A DNA stretch of 64,000 bases from contig OZ231128.1 of assembly GCA_965153355.1 (NCBI GenBank), positions 5,456,001 to 5,520,000 of the forward strand. Reading direction: 5' to 3'. This DNA is from Flaccisagitta enflata. Taxonomy: Eukaryota > Chaetognatha > Sagittoidea > Aphragmophora. The position numbers and the translations under genes are program-made. Below the pieces are notes generated by a model that searched no databases, was not told the origin of the DNA, and worked only from the letters and a program-made list of their open reading frames with translations. Positions 24,733 to 38,800 of this stretch are shown in pieces. Numbering within the stretch: position 1 is the stretch's first letter; each line of letters begins with the position of its first letter.

Positions 24733-25200
24733 AGGAAGTCTGAAAAAGAATTCAGTGATGCCATGTATAGTAATCTTGTCAACAAAGATGGTGTTTCCTT
24801 CTGGAAATCATGGAAAGACATTAACAGCTCCCATGATAACGCTACGACTAGAATAAATGGTGCCACGAACGGGAAAGACATTGCAGATACTTTTGCCACA
24901 TATTTTGAATCCGTGCACGGCAACCATGATACTGCGGAACGTATTGCATTAAAGAGTAAGTTTGAAGAGCAGTACAATCAATATTATTCTCAACATATCA
25001 ATGATAATATCATGCCTTATTCATTATCGTGGTCTGACATGGTTTATATTGTGGCCAAGATCAAACTTGGTAAATCCTCGTCTGGCATTTGTAAGCCAGA
25101 ACACATTTTACACGGAAGTCCTGTTTTGATTTGCCAACTCCATTTGCTTTTCAACGGTATAATCCTACATGGATGTTACGTTTCTTCAAGCACAGTAATA
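24733..25200 (+). pseudogene. Non-LTR retrotransposon (LINE) ORF2 fragment
   Basis: A frame of about 155 codons reads like the linker between endonuclease and reverse transcriptase, plus the first RT block, of Jockey/CR1-type ORF2 proteins. Visible words, in order, are DGVSFWKSWKDIN, DIADTFATYFESV, KLGKSSSGICKPEHI and LHLLFNGIILHG. It is truncated at both ends: the ATC array abuts it upstream, and similarity stops just after the LFNGIILHG block. No YXDD box follows, so it is a dead fragment. Confidence 0.72.
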
Positions 25201-25548
25201 CTTAGATACAACTACTTGTCAGCCTTTTTTATTTTGATTCATTATGTACTGAGCCTAAAATACAAATTTCATCATCCTATCTTGATAAAACCCTTCGCCG
25301 ATCTCCCTTTATTTACACCACTCCAAGGTGGTTGTGGTGAAAATGTTGAAATTTGGTCACTTTGGGCTCAAAATTGGGCCACTTTGCATTTAAAATTTGA
25401 CCTGAAATCCATGGGATTATGAAACTAGAGCTCAAGAGCTAGCTAGTGTTGCAATCTGCATGTTGCTATCATTTCTTGATGAGATTTGAGAGCTCTTCAA
25501 AGATGGAAGGGTATGAGGGTCATTTTGTCAGATAAATTTGGTGGTCAA
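25201..25548. other. Unassigned spacer
   Basis: Sequence between the LINE fragment and the next MITE. Includes a local duplication (TTTGGTCACTTTGGGCTCAAAATTGGGCCACTT) but nothing I can name. Confidence 0.35.
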
Positions 25549-25552
25549 TGTA

Positions 25553-25966
25553 CAGTCTATGGACAAAACGAGGAGAGCAGATTTTGCTGATCACCGGTAT
25601 GATGCTAAGGAATGAAAGAATTAACGGAAGAACAATTACTACCTGTAGTAATTGTTCAAAATGTAGGCTTGTAATTACCTCATAGAAAATGACTGAGGAC
25701 TGAAAGAAACTATTGCAAGAACGATTACTACAGGTAGTAATCATTCTTCCATTAGTTTCTTTCAATCCTAAGTAATTTTTTTCGAGGTAATTACAAACCT
25801 ATATTTTAAACGATTACTACAGGTAGTAATCACTCTTCCGTTAATTCTTTCAGTCTTTAGTAAATTTTTATGAGGTAATTACAAACCTACATCTTAAAAT
25901 CAATTACGCCTAAGCATCATAACGATGATCAGCAAAATCCACTCTCCTCGTTTTGTCCATAGACTG
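25553..25966. mobile_element. 414-bp MITE with TGTA target duplication
   Basis: Inverted ends begin CAGTCTATGGACAAAACGAG and pair over about 55 bp. TGTA flanks both sides (25549-25552 and 25967-25970). The interior has three copies of a palindromic ATTACTACAGGTAGTAAT word and a duplicated AGGTAATTACAAACCTA word, so it can fold along its whole length. A 4-bp duplication does not identify the superfamily; no transposase. Confidence 0.8.
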
Positions 25967-26037
25967 TGTAGAGGAATCTGTAGTTTGAATGTCGTTGAAC
26001 TTGTCCTACATGAAGGAGAGCATTTTTTCGTTTTTAG

Positions 26038-26170
26038 ATGCGTCATCGCATATAAGGGTCCGTCCGTCCACCGGTCTGTTGGTCTGTCGGTACACTTGTC
26101 GGTCCGTCTGTCTACCCGTCGGTCCGTTACAGCTGTCTGTCCGTTTGTTCACCCATCTGTTAGTCCATGT
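26038..26170 (+). mobile_element. Partial GTCY-hairpin element, GATGCG subfamily
   Basis: AGATGCGTCATCGCATATAA hairpin followed by about 100 bp of GTCCGTCYGTC repeats. A related hairpin (AGATGTTTCCACGCATCT) starts the GTCC tract at about 42311. The distal end is not clear. Confidence 0.55.
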
Positions 26171-26273
26171 ATCGCAAACATTTAGAGCGAAATTTACGAC
26201 CGGCAGTTACAATTTGTAAATCATTTTTACCTCTCCTTTATGTACTTTTTGTACTTTTTTGTCTTTTTCTCCC

Positions 26274-26459
26274 TTTTTAGTCGCGTGCACGCGACTCTAC
26301 ACCCCGCTTTTTCCGTCGGTCGGTCGGTTGGTCACACTTTACTTTTTTATGATCTTTATTTTTGGACCTCACTGCTCCTGCCCAAATGGTCAAGTGACCT
26401 CAAATATGGCCCCTGCCCACCCGCACGCGACTTCGGTAGCCGTGTAGCCGGCCTTGTTT
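26274..26459 (+). mobile_element. GTCY-hairpin element, type copy
   Basis: Complete 186-bp copy. It starts TTTTTAGTCGCGTGCACGCGACT (18-bp perfect palindrome AGTCGCGTGCACGCGACT), then a short GTCGGTCGGTCGGT core, CACTGCTCCTGCCC, CCCCTGCCCACCCGCACGCGACT with the distal arm, and the end GTAGCCGGCCTTGTTT. No open frame. Confidence 0.85.
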
Positions 26460-26963
26460 CCATGTCAACCTGACCCTTTTTCATGAATTCGTCAGCAGAC
26501 GGAGGATGTCAAATTTCCAAATATTTCTCTGGCAAAAAGTGATATTTTTTTTCAAGTACAATTTTTTGCGTGCCGCTCTGTAAGTTGGTAAATTGGTCGG
26601 TAGGCCCATTCGTCTGTCTGTCCATCGATCTGTCGGTCCCGCCGTAACAATGATCTTCAGCATTTTTAATCCTTTTTAGTCCTTTTAGTATTTCAAAAAA
26701 ATGTCATCATGAAATTATATAATAATATGTAACCATGAAATTTTGTGATTATGTAAGACGCAGTGTACAGGAAGAAGAAATTTCATGCGTCATTACAATT
26801 TTTTGAATATTTTTATATCATTTTTCTATAGTTTTTGTGTATGAAAATATTTTTTAAATGTTGAATAATAAATTTTTGCATTGATAATCCCTGACATACA
26901 GATTTGATGTACATAATGTATTGAAATAAGGTACAAAAAACAAGATTTTGTCATCTCACTTCT
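26460..26963. other. AT-rich spacer with decayed GTCY tract
   Basis: A degenerate copy lies around 26560-26650 (GCGTGCCGCTCTGTAAG, then GTCTGTCTGTCCATC). The remainder is AT-rich with no recognisable gene. Confidence 0.4.
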
Positions 26964-27111
26964 GTTAGGTGAAATTATATCATTGCATAGAAATAATAAA
27001 ATTTGCATTACCAAAAAACATGGCCTCTTTTAAAAAACATATAAGAAAAAGGCCATGTTCTTAGAGATGCAAAATTGTCTTTACTGAGGCCGTGATATAA
27101 TTTCACCCAAC
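26964..27111. repeat. 148-bp hairpin
   Basis: Outer arms GTTAGGTGAAATTATATCA and GATATAATTTCACCCAAC pair, as do inner arms ACATGGCCT and AGGCCATGT. Probably a small foldback element; no flanking duplication is obvious. Confidence 0.65.
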
Positions 27112-27135
27112 AACATTTTGAAATTTTGTTCACTA

Positions 27136-27306
27136 TATTTAGTCGCAGACACGCGACTCTACACCTTGCCGTGTCGGTTGGTAGGTTGGTTGTTAGGTCG
27201 GTCGGTTGGTCGGTCCGTCTGTCACATTTTTGAATTCCGAGCGGTTTTTACATCACTGCTCCTGCCCAACCGTCCGCGACTGTATTGCCGTGTGTCCGGC
27301 CTTGTT
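27136..27306 (+). mobile_element. GTCY-hairpin element, GGAC subfamily
   Basis: Hairpin AGTCGCAGACACGCGACT, GTCGGTTGG core, CACTGCTCCTGCCCAAC, distal arm GTCCGCGACT and end GTGTCCGGCCTTGTT. The distal arm matches this subfamily's hairpin and differs from that of the type copy. Confidence 0.8.
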
Positions 27307-27719
27307 CTAAAGAATTTGAACTTCCAATTTTCATTACTGATTGTTGTGAAACTAAAGTCAGTATTCTAGGTTTAAAAACATTGTTGAAACACTTTATACA
27401 TTATAACAAAAATAGTTATCTGAAATCAAAACAATAGTTTTAGATTATAGATCTATATCAAAAGCAAAAAGTAATATGAAACCAAAATTTCCTGTTCCTG
27501 TACACCATGACGTAAACAAAGAAAACAGAGGTACGCGACTGTTGCCCTGACGGGCATGTTACAACTTAACTCGTATTTGCTCCTTTTAATATCAGAGGAG
27601 GATTTTTGTGTCTAGATGACTTTTTTTTTTTTTTTTTGATTCCTCATGGCCAACGTTTTCATGTACATAGGCTCCGATCCGACGACAAAATTATTCTTGT
27701 TCTAAAAAACTTGAATTCA
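27307..27719. other. Unassigned spacer
   Basis: AT-rich sequence; no recognisable gene, RNA or repeat. Confidence 0.35.
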
Positions 27720-28735
<1,016 letters not shown>

Positions 28736-28879
28736 AAAAGTTGTTGCGAAAAATCAACCTGAGAAAAGAGATGTTTCTCTTCTTCTGTTGTTTACAAAAC
28801 ATTAAAGTTGTTTCAAAGAAGAAAGAAAAACAGTCGCAAAAGCGGTAGATTGTCAGCGGTACCCGTGCCCTGCTTAAGT

Positions 28880-30906
28880 ACAGTACCGGAATCAAAGAAC
28901 TGGTGATAAGGAGGGAAGCCATATCTCTCCAATTACAAGGATATGAGATCTGAAATTTTTCTGTGGTGTGCACCTATAGTACCCCCACCCCCCATAAGGG
29001 TTTGGAGCTGTTCCGGGCAATTTTTGTTTTTGGTTGTCAAAAAAAAATTTTTTCTAAAAATTGCTATTGTAGGCTAAGAAATTTATTTCAAAAATTGACT
29101 TTTATGTTAAATATAGGTAATGCCAAGAGCTACAAATTTCATTTTTTGAAAAATATTTTCCGCCAATTTTTAAGGGAACGACACTAAAAAAACAAAAATT
29201 TCAAAAAAATGAAAAATAGCTATAATTTCCTAAATAATTGGCTTAACATGATAATTTTTGGCATAAAAGTAGTCTGGAACCTTTAATGTGTATGCAAAAG
29301 AATTTCAGCAGTCATAGTTGAATTTTGAAGGAGTTATAGCATTTTGAAATTTTTATTGATTTTTTATTAAAAAACATTTTTTCCTATAAAATTTTTTTTG
29401 TCAACCATTTTTCTTAAAATTTCATATACAAACAAAGAAACTGATGAATTTTTGCTTCCAAAAAAAATTTGGCCACTGTGACCCCTTTAAAAAAAACTTT
29501 TTTCTCAAAAATTGCCAAAATGACCCATTTTTTAAAGTTGAATAAAAACTGTTCCTGTCATCCGATCATCTTCATTTTTGGTGGAGTTGTTACCTATTAT
29601 CTACCCTAACTTCACCTAAAATTTGAGCTCACTGCGCCAAACGGTCGCGGAGATATTGACGTTCAAAGTTACTTTGTCAGAGCAAAATCAGCAAAATTGG
29701 CATTTTGGCCATTTTTGAGCTTGCATAAAATTTCATTTTTTCTTCTAGAGACCTCCATTTTGACTGAAGTTACTAAGGTTTAAGCATATATTCATATTCC
29801 AAAAATTCACACTTGTCAGCCAAGCCATTTTAGGGATATGATGGTCCAAAGTTTTAAAAAGCACCAATTTTTCAACAAAAATTACAATGAAAATTTTTCA
29901 AAGAAATTTTTAAAAAAAGGTTGTCCTCCGGGTTTTGGATCTGGGTGAATTAGATAATTCCCAATTGTGTTGAACCCCCCTTTGAAAACCATTTTGAGAA
30001 AATTTTTTGCTTATTTTTTTCCTGTAAGATTTGGTTGAAAAATTGGCATTTTAAAAACTTTGGACCATCTGTCTAAAACACCCAGCTGACTGTGTGAAAT
30101 TTTGGGGCACTATGAAATGTATGCTTAAACCTAATTAACTCAGCTAAACAGTCTCTGGAAAAAAATGAAGGCCCCTATCTAGCTCAAAATGGCAAGATGC
30201 TTAATTTTGCTGATTCTGACAAAGCTAACACTGAAAGTCAATATGCCATGACCGTTGAGCAATGGCTCAAGCCACAGTGAGGCCAAGAGCCAGGCTCAAT
30301 AGATAACAACTCACCATGAAAGATGATTGGATTGACAAGGCTACAACATTCAACTTTAATGGTCATTTTAACAATTACAGAAATTTTTAAGGGGTCACAG
30401 TAACAAATTTTGGAAAAGCTAAAGTCATCAGTACTGTTGGATATGAAATTTTAAGAAAAATGTGAACAAAAAAATTTTATAGAAAAAAATAGTTTACAAG
30501 TCATTAAAGATTTAAAATTAATATAACCTTAAAAATTCAACTATGACTGTTGAAATTTCATACATAAAATTCTCAGTGCTCATGCCAAAAATATAAATAT
30601 TAAACTTAGTGTTTAAGTATATTCATTTTTTCATTTTTAATTTTATTTTTAATTGTCGTTACAAAAATTGTGGAAAATATTTTCAAAAGATTTATGGCTA
30701 CCATTGCATAAAGGTAATTTTTGAAATAAATTTCTTGGCCTATATGTAATTTTCAAAAATTTTTTTTTTGACATAGCAAAAAATTGCGAATTTAACTCAA
30801 ATATGGTGGGAGTATACTAAGTATTCTACAATTTCAGATCTCATTTCTATGGTGGGGGAAGATATGGCTTCCCTCCTTATCACCAGTTCTTTGATTCCGG
30901 TACTGT
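28880..30906. mobile_element. 2,027-bp near-palindromic element
   Basis: The two halves are imperfect reverse complements over almost the whole length, with the centre near 29,900-29,950. Outer ends start ACAGTACCGGAATC; the left CATCTTCATTTTTGGTGGAG region near 29570 pairs with 30310-30330, and CACCAATTTTTCAAC pairs with GTTGAAAAATTGG near the centre. AAGT is duplicated at 28876-28879 and 30907-30910. No transposase frame is seen. As RNA it would form a hairpin of about 1 kb. Arms are diverged, so it is old or selected only for base pairing. Confidence 0.82.
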
Positions 30907-30924
30907 AAGTTATAAATTAGTTGA

Positions 30925-31525
30925 GAAAGGGAGCAGGGCAGGAGTTCCAAAGGGGTCGATGACCTATGCTTTCACATCTCCGGCGGTCGCATTAAGCTTG
31001 ACCTCAATTCTATCCTTCAAGGGTGTAACATTAACAATGTTACCTTCAGGCGATTTGTTGAATTTTGGTCATAAAGGTAAAAATCATTAGCTCTTATCTA
31101 TTTTGGTAAGCATTAGTGTTTTGGGTTAGACTCAGAATGGATGTTTGCAAGTTAGTTTTGATAAATGTAAAACTAGGAGTGATGCGCGTAGTAACTAGTC
31201 AGTGAGGGCTCACAGTCAGTTTGGGTATAGTGAGGGATATTGTTCCACCCATCATACTACTCAGTACCTTGGATAAGAATGTCCAGCAGTTGCATTAAGC
31301 TTGACCTCGATTTCATCCTTCAAGGGTATGGTTTCTTAACAATATTACCCTTGGGTGATTTGTTGAGTTTTGGTATAAATCACTAGCCCTTATCTATTTT
31401 GGTAAGTATTACTAATGCCATTAGTGTTTTGGGTTAGACTCAAAATGGATGTTTGCAATTTAGTTTTGCTAAATGGAAAACTAAGAGTGATGCGTGCAGT
31501 AACTAGTCAGTGAGGGCTAACGGTC
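30925..31525. repeat. Repeat E, two tandem copies
   Basis: A short family D end (AAAGGGGTCGATGACCTATGCTTTCACAT) is followed by two copies of repeat E at about 30985-31255 and 31275-31520, period near 290 bp. Both contain GCATTAAGCTTGACCTC, ACCTTCAGGCGATTTGTTG-like and ACTAGTCAGTGAGGGCT words. Confidence 0.75.
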
Positions 31526-31660
31526 GAAGGGTACCCGATAATAACCTAAATTAGGTTACCATTTTATCAATGACCGGAAATCGGAATACAACAATAAACC
31601 GATCGAGTGACTCGGTTTCTTCTTTTATTCTAATCCCCGATCTCCCTTCTCCTGACTCTC

Positions 31661-32862
<1,202 letters not shown>

Positions 32863-32941
<79 letters not shown>

Positions 32942-34036
32942 GATATTAGCATCCATCATATTTGATGATCATTTGCTTAATTTTTTTAAATTGAAGGTAA
33001 ACAAAAGTTTAATAAACAAAAAAAAATAAAAAAATGGAGAAAAAAATGCAGAAGTTAAAAAAAAGCTTAACATAAATTCAAAAAACTGAATGAAAATTTA
33101 AAAAAGTAAAAAAAAGAAAAAAAAAAGTGAAAAAATGAAAAAAAAAAATAAAAAGTGACACATCTAAAAAAAACAAATAATAAAAAAAGCAAAAGTAAAT
33201 AGCTAATAAAGTGCAGGATTAAAAAAAAAAATCAGTGCTATTCTTAAATGATCCACACTTAATCATCATGCAAACAAAAATGTCAGTATGCAAATAAAAC
33301 TCGATAATAACCGCAACCAGAAGTCGGTTATAGCAGTATCTGAACCGAACCTATATTCGCGATTTTTGATTTATTAATTGAACCTAATTGAACCGATTTT
33401 TATAAGCCAGATCGCCGAACTCTAGATAAGAATAAGGCCTCTTCCATATTTTTCAGTTTGGGTATAGTGAGGGATATTGTTCCACCTATCTTACGCAGAA
33501 ATTTCTCCTCCTTCTCCTCCTCCTCCGCCCCCCCTCCTCAACCTCCAGGCCCATATCCCAGCCGCGAGGTCCATATCCTAGCCTTGAGACCCAAATCCCA
33601 GTCTTGAGGCTAGGATTTGGGCCTCCAAAATGGGATTTTGGCCTCAAGGCTGGGATTAAGACCCTGAGGCAGGGACTTGAGCCTCAAGACTGGGATTAGG
33701 GTCTCAAGGCTAAGATATGGGTGTGGAGGTTTGGGGGGGGGGGACAAAAGAGGAGGAGAAGGAGGCAAAATTTCTGCATATGTGAAAGCATAGGTCATCA
33801 TCTCCTTCTGGGCCGCTGCCCAAAAAGGAGACATTAGAAATTTGTGGGCGTGATGATGAAAAGAGTGGATTGTCAACATTTCACGCGCGAGAAAATTCAC
33901 GAGTAAACGACTTTTGTCAACGGAAATGATCAAGTAACACAGGCTTACAATATCGTCGCGGACGGGTGGGCGGGGGCGTCCAAACCCCCCCACCCCCCAA
34001 TATAAAGCATCCGTAACGTTCATTTTACCACTTTTC
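32863..34036. repeat. Tandem duplication, unit B
   Basis: Second copy of the unit in the same orientation, starting with its own TC array. The breakpoint falls in TC repeats, which suggests unequal crossing-over between microsatellites. A partial third copy of the body lies at about 57655-58036. Confidence 0.93.
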
Positions 34037-34049
34037 GACTCGGGCTCAT

Positions 34050-34363
34050 AGAGAGATGGACGCACGGACGCACGCAGGTAAGGAGGACGGACAGACAACA
34101 AGCGGACGGGCGGACGGGCGGACAGACGAGCAGACGAGACAGATGGACAGGCGGATGGGCGAATGGAAGATGGACAGACGAGCAGATGAACGGAGACGGA
34201 CAGATGACAGACAGACAGATGAACAAATGGGCAGATAGATGACAGAGAGACGGATGGACGGACGGACAGACGGACGGACGGACAGACAGATGGACGGATG
34301 GATGGATGGACAGAGAGACGGACGGACAAGACTCTTATAGAGTCGCTAGTCCGCTCCTAAAAC
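34050..34363 (-). mobile_element. GTCY-hairpin remnant with 260-bp GGAC tract
   Basis: GGACGGACAGAC repeats ending in CTCTTATAGAGTCGCTAGTCCGCTCCTAAAAC, which is the degenerate minus-strand hairpin end. The tetranucleotide core is greatly expanded. Confidence 0.6.
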
Positions 34364-34457
34364 AAAATGTGTTCTCGCAAATCAATGGCAGAAATGATGT
34401 CCGAGTCCCAACGAGAGAAAATGTCTTGTTTGCGCCTCTCCGTTCGTCATCGTGGGT

Positions 34458-34925
34458 GCACCACCACCACCACCACCACCACCACCACCACCACCACCAC
34501 CACCACCACCACCACCACCACTACCACCACCACCACCACCACCACCACCACCACCACCACCACCACCACCACCACCACCACCACCACCACCACCACCACC
34601 ACCACCACCACCACCACCACCACCACCACCACCACCACCACCACCACCACCACCACCACCACCACCACCACCACCACCACCACCACCACCACCACCACCA
34701 CCACCACCAACACCACCACCACCACCACCACCACCACCACCACCACCACCACCACCACCACCACCACCACCACCACCACCACCACCACCACCACCACCAC
34801 CACCACCACCACCAACACCACCACCACCACCACCACCACCACCATCCCCACCACCACCACCACCACCATCACCATTACCACCATCATCACCACCACCACC
34901 ACCATCACCACCACCACCACCACCC
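34458..34925. repeat. (CCA)n trinucleotide array
   Basis: About 468 bp of CCA with few CAT/CTA changes. GGT repeats on the minus strand have G-quadruplex potential. Flanked on both sides by CGTTCGTCATCGTGGGTGCA, so the array may have expanded inside a short duplicated word. Confidence 0.96.
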
Positions 34926-35037
34926 TCTCTGTTCGTCATCGTGGGTGCAAGTGTAAATTGTATCGCTGTCACGTTCCACATACTGTTTATCTCCGGCCTT
35001 GGAGTGTCTCTGTTCTATTCTGTCTATCAGTGTTTTG

Positions 35038-35038
35038 T

Positions 35039-35075
<37 letters not shown>

Positions 35076-35109
35076 TTTTTTTCTGTCTGTCTGTCTGTCT
35101 GTCTGTCTG
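35038..35109. repeat. (CTGT)n microsatellite
   Basis: About 72 bp of CTGT with one T-run. It ends exactly where the BEL LTR begins. Confidence 0.93.
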
Positions 35110-35663
35110 TTTAGTAATGGCTATGCCATTTGCGTATTCGGCTTGCTAGTTAGCGGACGACAAAGAATGACAACCAAATGATGACCATAGAAGGATGTAT
35201 TGACAACCATAAGAAACGATAGCGATGTAGAAGACGTCAAATCTGGTGGACAGAATGGTTAAACTCATAAATACACTTGCAAAAGGAAACGTTAGAAAAG
35301 TACAGAGACGCAATACTAAATCATGATAATACTACAAGAAATAATTACCTTTTTGGCCTCACTGCCGAATACTGAATTGCTAGAGCAAACAATCGCTTAT
35401 AAGGATGTGGGGTGTTACCAACTCTCAGGCGCTACCGCGTGACTAAAGGTAAGTTGACCAATGACAAGAGGTCAGCTCAAAGGTCTCCTCACCTAGGACT
35501 AATCTGACCAATGAGAGGCTTGGATACGACAGGTAAGCTCGAACGATAACAAGTCAAGCTCAAAACTAACGCGCTCATGCTTGAACGACTGCAGCGCCAC
35601 CAAATAAGGAAATATTCATGGCAACGATGATAATGTATGAAAAGATAGACAAAAGATCATATA
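35110..35663 (-). repeat. BEL/Pao 3' LTR, 554 bp
   Basis: In element orientation it begins TATATGATCTTTTG and ends CCATTACTAAA. Contains no gene. Confidence 0.88.
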
Positions 35664-35674
35664 CCCCCACCTAG
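35664..35674 (-). promoter_or_regulatory. BEL/Pao polypurine tract
   Basis: On the minus strand CTAGGTGGGGG directly precedes the 3' LTR, the expected plus-strand primer position. Confidence 0.65.
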
Positions 35675-35842
35675 AATGCCAGATAATACCTTAGATACAT
35701 TCTACTACATGGTCATAACACTACAACTACAATAAACCAAAAATCAATGCGATACAACATCAATGAATATACATAATCACAAACAATGTAGGTAACTTCA
35801 ATGGTCTGCACGGGAATTGTGACAAAACGATAATCGACGACA

Positions 35843-38800
35843 CTACTCATCGCCACCACCATCAACAATCAACTCCTCCACCTTCTCGTCGTCACCTTCG
35901 CGTTCGAGGAGGACGATCTTGCGAATGTCTCTTTCGAGGGACCGGTTCGACGATGTGCGCAGCTGCACGCGGCGCACCAAACCATCTTCGCTGGTAATAG
36001 TGTCCATCACTAATGCGAGAGGCCAAGTCTCCCGGGGATGCGCCTCATCCACGAGAAGGACCAAGTCACCGATCTTGATGTTCGGCGAGCGTGACAACCA
36101 CTTGGAACGCTTTTGAAGGCTAGCAACGTATTCGGAACGCCAACGTTGCCAAAACGTGTCGACGAGAGGACGGAGAGAATCTTTGGAGCGGCGCAGCTCA
36201 GACCCACTGAGCGGCACAGCTGGAAGGACATCCGAGGAATTGACAGTCTTCGTCATTGCCGGATTGAGGAAGTGCGCCGGCGTCAACGGACGGCAATCTT
36301 GAGCGTCGGCGGAATACCGAGTCAAGGGCCGCCTATTGACGATGCCGGCAGCGATGTGGACGATGGTACGGAAACGCTCGTACTCGATATCACCATGGCT
36401 GAGGCCGGCGATAGTCTTCTTGACGACGCCAACGATTCGCTCCCATGCACCTCCTTGGTGCGGCGCATGAGGCGGAATGAAATGCCAATCGATTCCTTGT
36501 GGAGCAGAGGGTTGCTGATCCCCACCTTTCCACTCCGACAGCATCTTGCGGAGCAGGTTGTCAGCGCCGACGAAATTGGTGCCACAGTCGCTGTGGAGGC
36601 GCTTGAGAGACGGGTAGAAAGAATGGAATCTTTGTAGAACATCAATGAACGTTTCAGCTTCAATATCCTTGATAACATCCATGTAGACTGCGCGGATGCG
36701 CATGCAACAGAATAGCGCAACCCAAACTTTCTTCCCATAGCGACCCGACTTAACTGAGATGGGGCCAAAGAGATCCACCGCAGTATCTTGAAACGGCGGT
36801 GCAATGTCCAAACGATAGGTAGGAAGAGGAGCCATCTGCTGCTGCTCTGGACGACGATAGCGGCGGCGGCACTCAAGGCAGCGCCACACCACCTTCTTGA
36901 CTGCTTGACGGCCTTTGAGGATCCAGAAACGTTGACGAAGGTCGGAGAGGATGAACTCGACTCCTGCGTGTCCATTCTCGATGTGGGAGGAATAGATCAG
37001 GTGGTTTACCAAAGGATCATCATGATGCAGAATGATTGGATGCTTGACTTCCCAAGACTCCTCACCCTGACCAAGCCTTCCACCAACACACAAATAACCA
37101 ACATTGTCAACAAATGGCGCTAACTGGCGCAACGATGAAGCCGACCTGTTGAGAATCCTCTTGATCTTCCGTGGATCTTGCTGAGAGAGAACTTCAATTT
37201 CCGGACCAAAATAGCGATGCTGTCCATCCAGGATGAGCTTCGCTTCGGCGTTGCGCATCTCGGCTGCGCTGGGAGAGGACGTAAAGATAAGATTAGGGGT
37301 TTCCTCATTCTTGTGACGGATCTTGTCCGTGAACCGTAAAACATAACAAACAATGCGTTTGACAGACTGGAAATCACTTTTCTTACGTAACAATTTGGCC
37401 ATGAATGATTCAATCTTGCTACTTTCCTGGAATGGAGGGGTTTCCTCAGCCTCCGATGCCCCCACCGTTGCTTCTTCAGGGGTTGGAAGGGATGGCCATT
37501 CTTCTTCAGGGCAAGCGATGTAACTTGGACCTTGGTAGAAAAGCTTCCAGGCTTCGGCGTCATCAGGCATGGCGCCGCGAGAAACCACATCTGCAGGATT
37601 TAGATGCGTAGGCACCCAACGAAACTGGCGGGGAGGAGAATCTGATGAGGTTAAGCGAATACGGTTGAGGCGGTTTGCCACAAAGACTGGATGCTTGGCA
37701 TCTTCGTTTTGAATCCAAAAGTAAACTGTGGTAGAATCAGTATGGTAAACTTCCCTGCTGATCTTGACGTCGATGTCTTCACGGATCTGCGTGGCAAGTT
37801 CAACACCAGTGACGGCGGATTGAAGTTCCAACCTAGGAACACTACCATTCACGTCGACATTGGATTCCTTGAGGGGCGATACTCGCGCCCTGGCGGCGAC
37901 CCAAACGACCTTGCCAGTATCCTCAATGACAAAGAAGCCAACAGCACCATATCCGAAGATGGATGCGTCAGAGAAAATGTGAAGAATAACCTTTTGACCA
38001 TGGTATGTAAGGCCGAATGACCGGGCAATGGGCAACAATTTCAAATTTTCCATTTGACCATACCATGTTTCCATTTCTTCATCAATGTCGGGTGGTAGGG
38101 GATCATCCCATCCAATCTTCAGCGCACAGAGCTTCTGGTTGATCTTCTTCCCGATCAGCGTGTACGGCGCCACTTGGCCCAAGGGATCGAAGATGCTCAT
38201 GACGACAGAGAGGACGCGCTTACGATTCCAGGCGCCCCCACCACTTTTTGCCGGCAACTTGACGCAAAAAGTATCCTTGTTAGGATCGTAAGCGACACCG
38301 AGGACCGATGTTTCTGGGAGGTTACCATTTGGATCCTTGAAGCCATCTTTCCTAAGATCTGGAGGAATGGATTCCAAGACTGCAGGACAATTAGAAATAA
38401 ACTTTGTGAGGGTGAATCCTCCTTTGGCACAAAGCTCAATTAAACCTTTAACCAAATCAATTGAACTTTCCTGAGTTGGAGAGGATGTTGGGACATCATC
38501 CACATACGCTCGGAGAATGGCGTCGACAACTTCTTGGGAGAAATCACCACCATGATCTTCTGCATTGCGCCGATTTGCAAATGAGGAGATTGAATAGGAG
38601 CAGGCAGCGCCAAAGATGTTCCGGAGCATGCGGATGCATTCCAACTTGTCCTCTTGACCGGGAATCCATCGAAAGAACCTAAGAGCGTCTCGATCTTCGG
38701 GTGGGATAAGAACTTGATGAAAGAAGGCAGCTATATCACCGCAAGCAAAATAATCGTAACGCCTCGCATTCGAGAGGGCGTTGAAAATAGTGACCATGGG

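Noticed and set aside
26274-26459. tRNA- or 5S-derived SINE origin for the GTCY-hairpin elements
   Set aside because: No A and B box pair, no cloverleaf and no LINE-like tail; the plan fits a Helentron-type element better.
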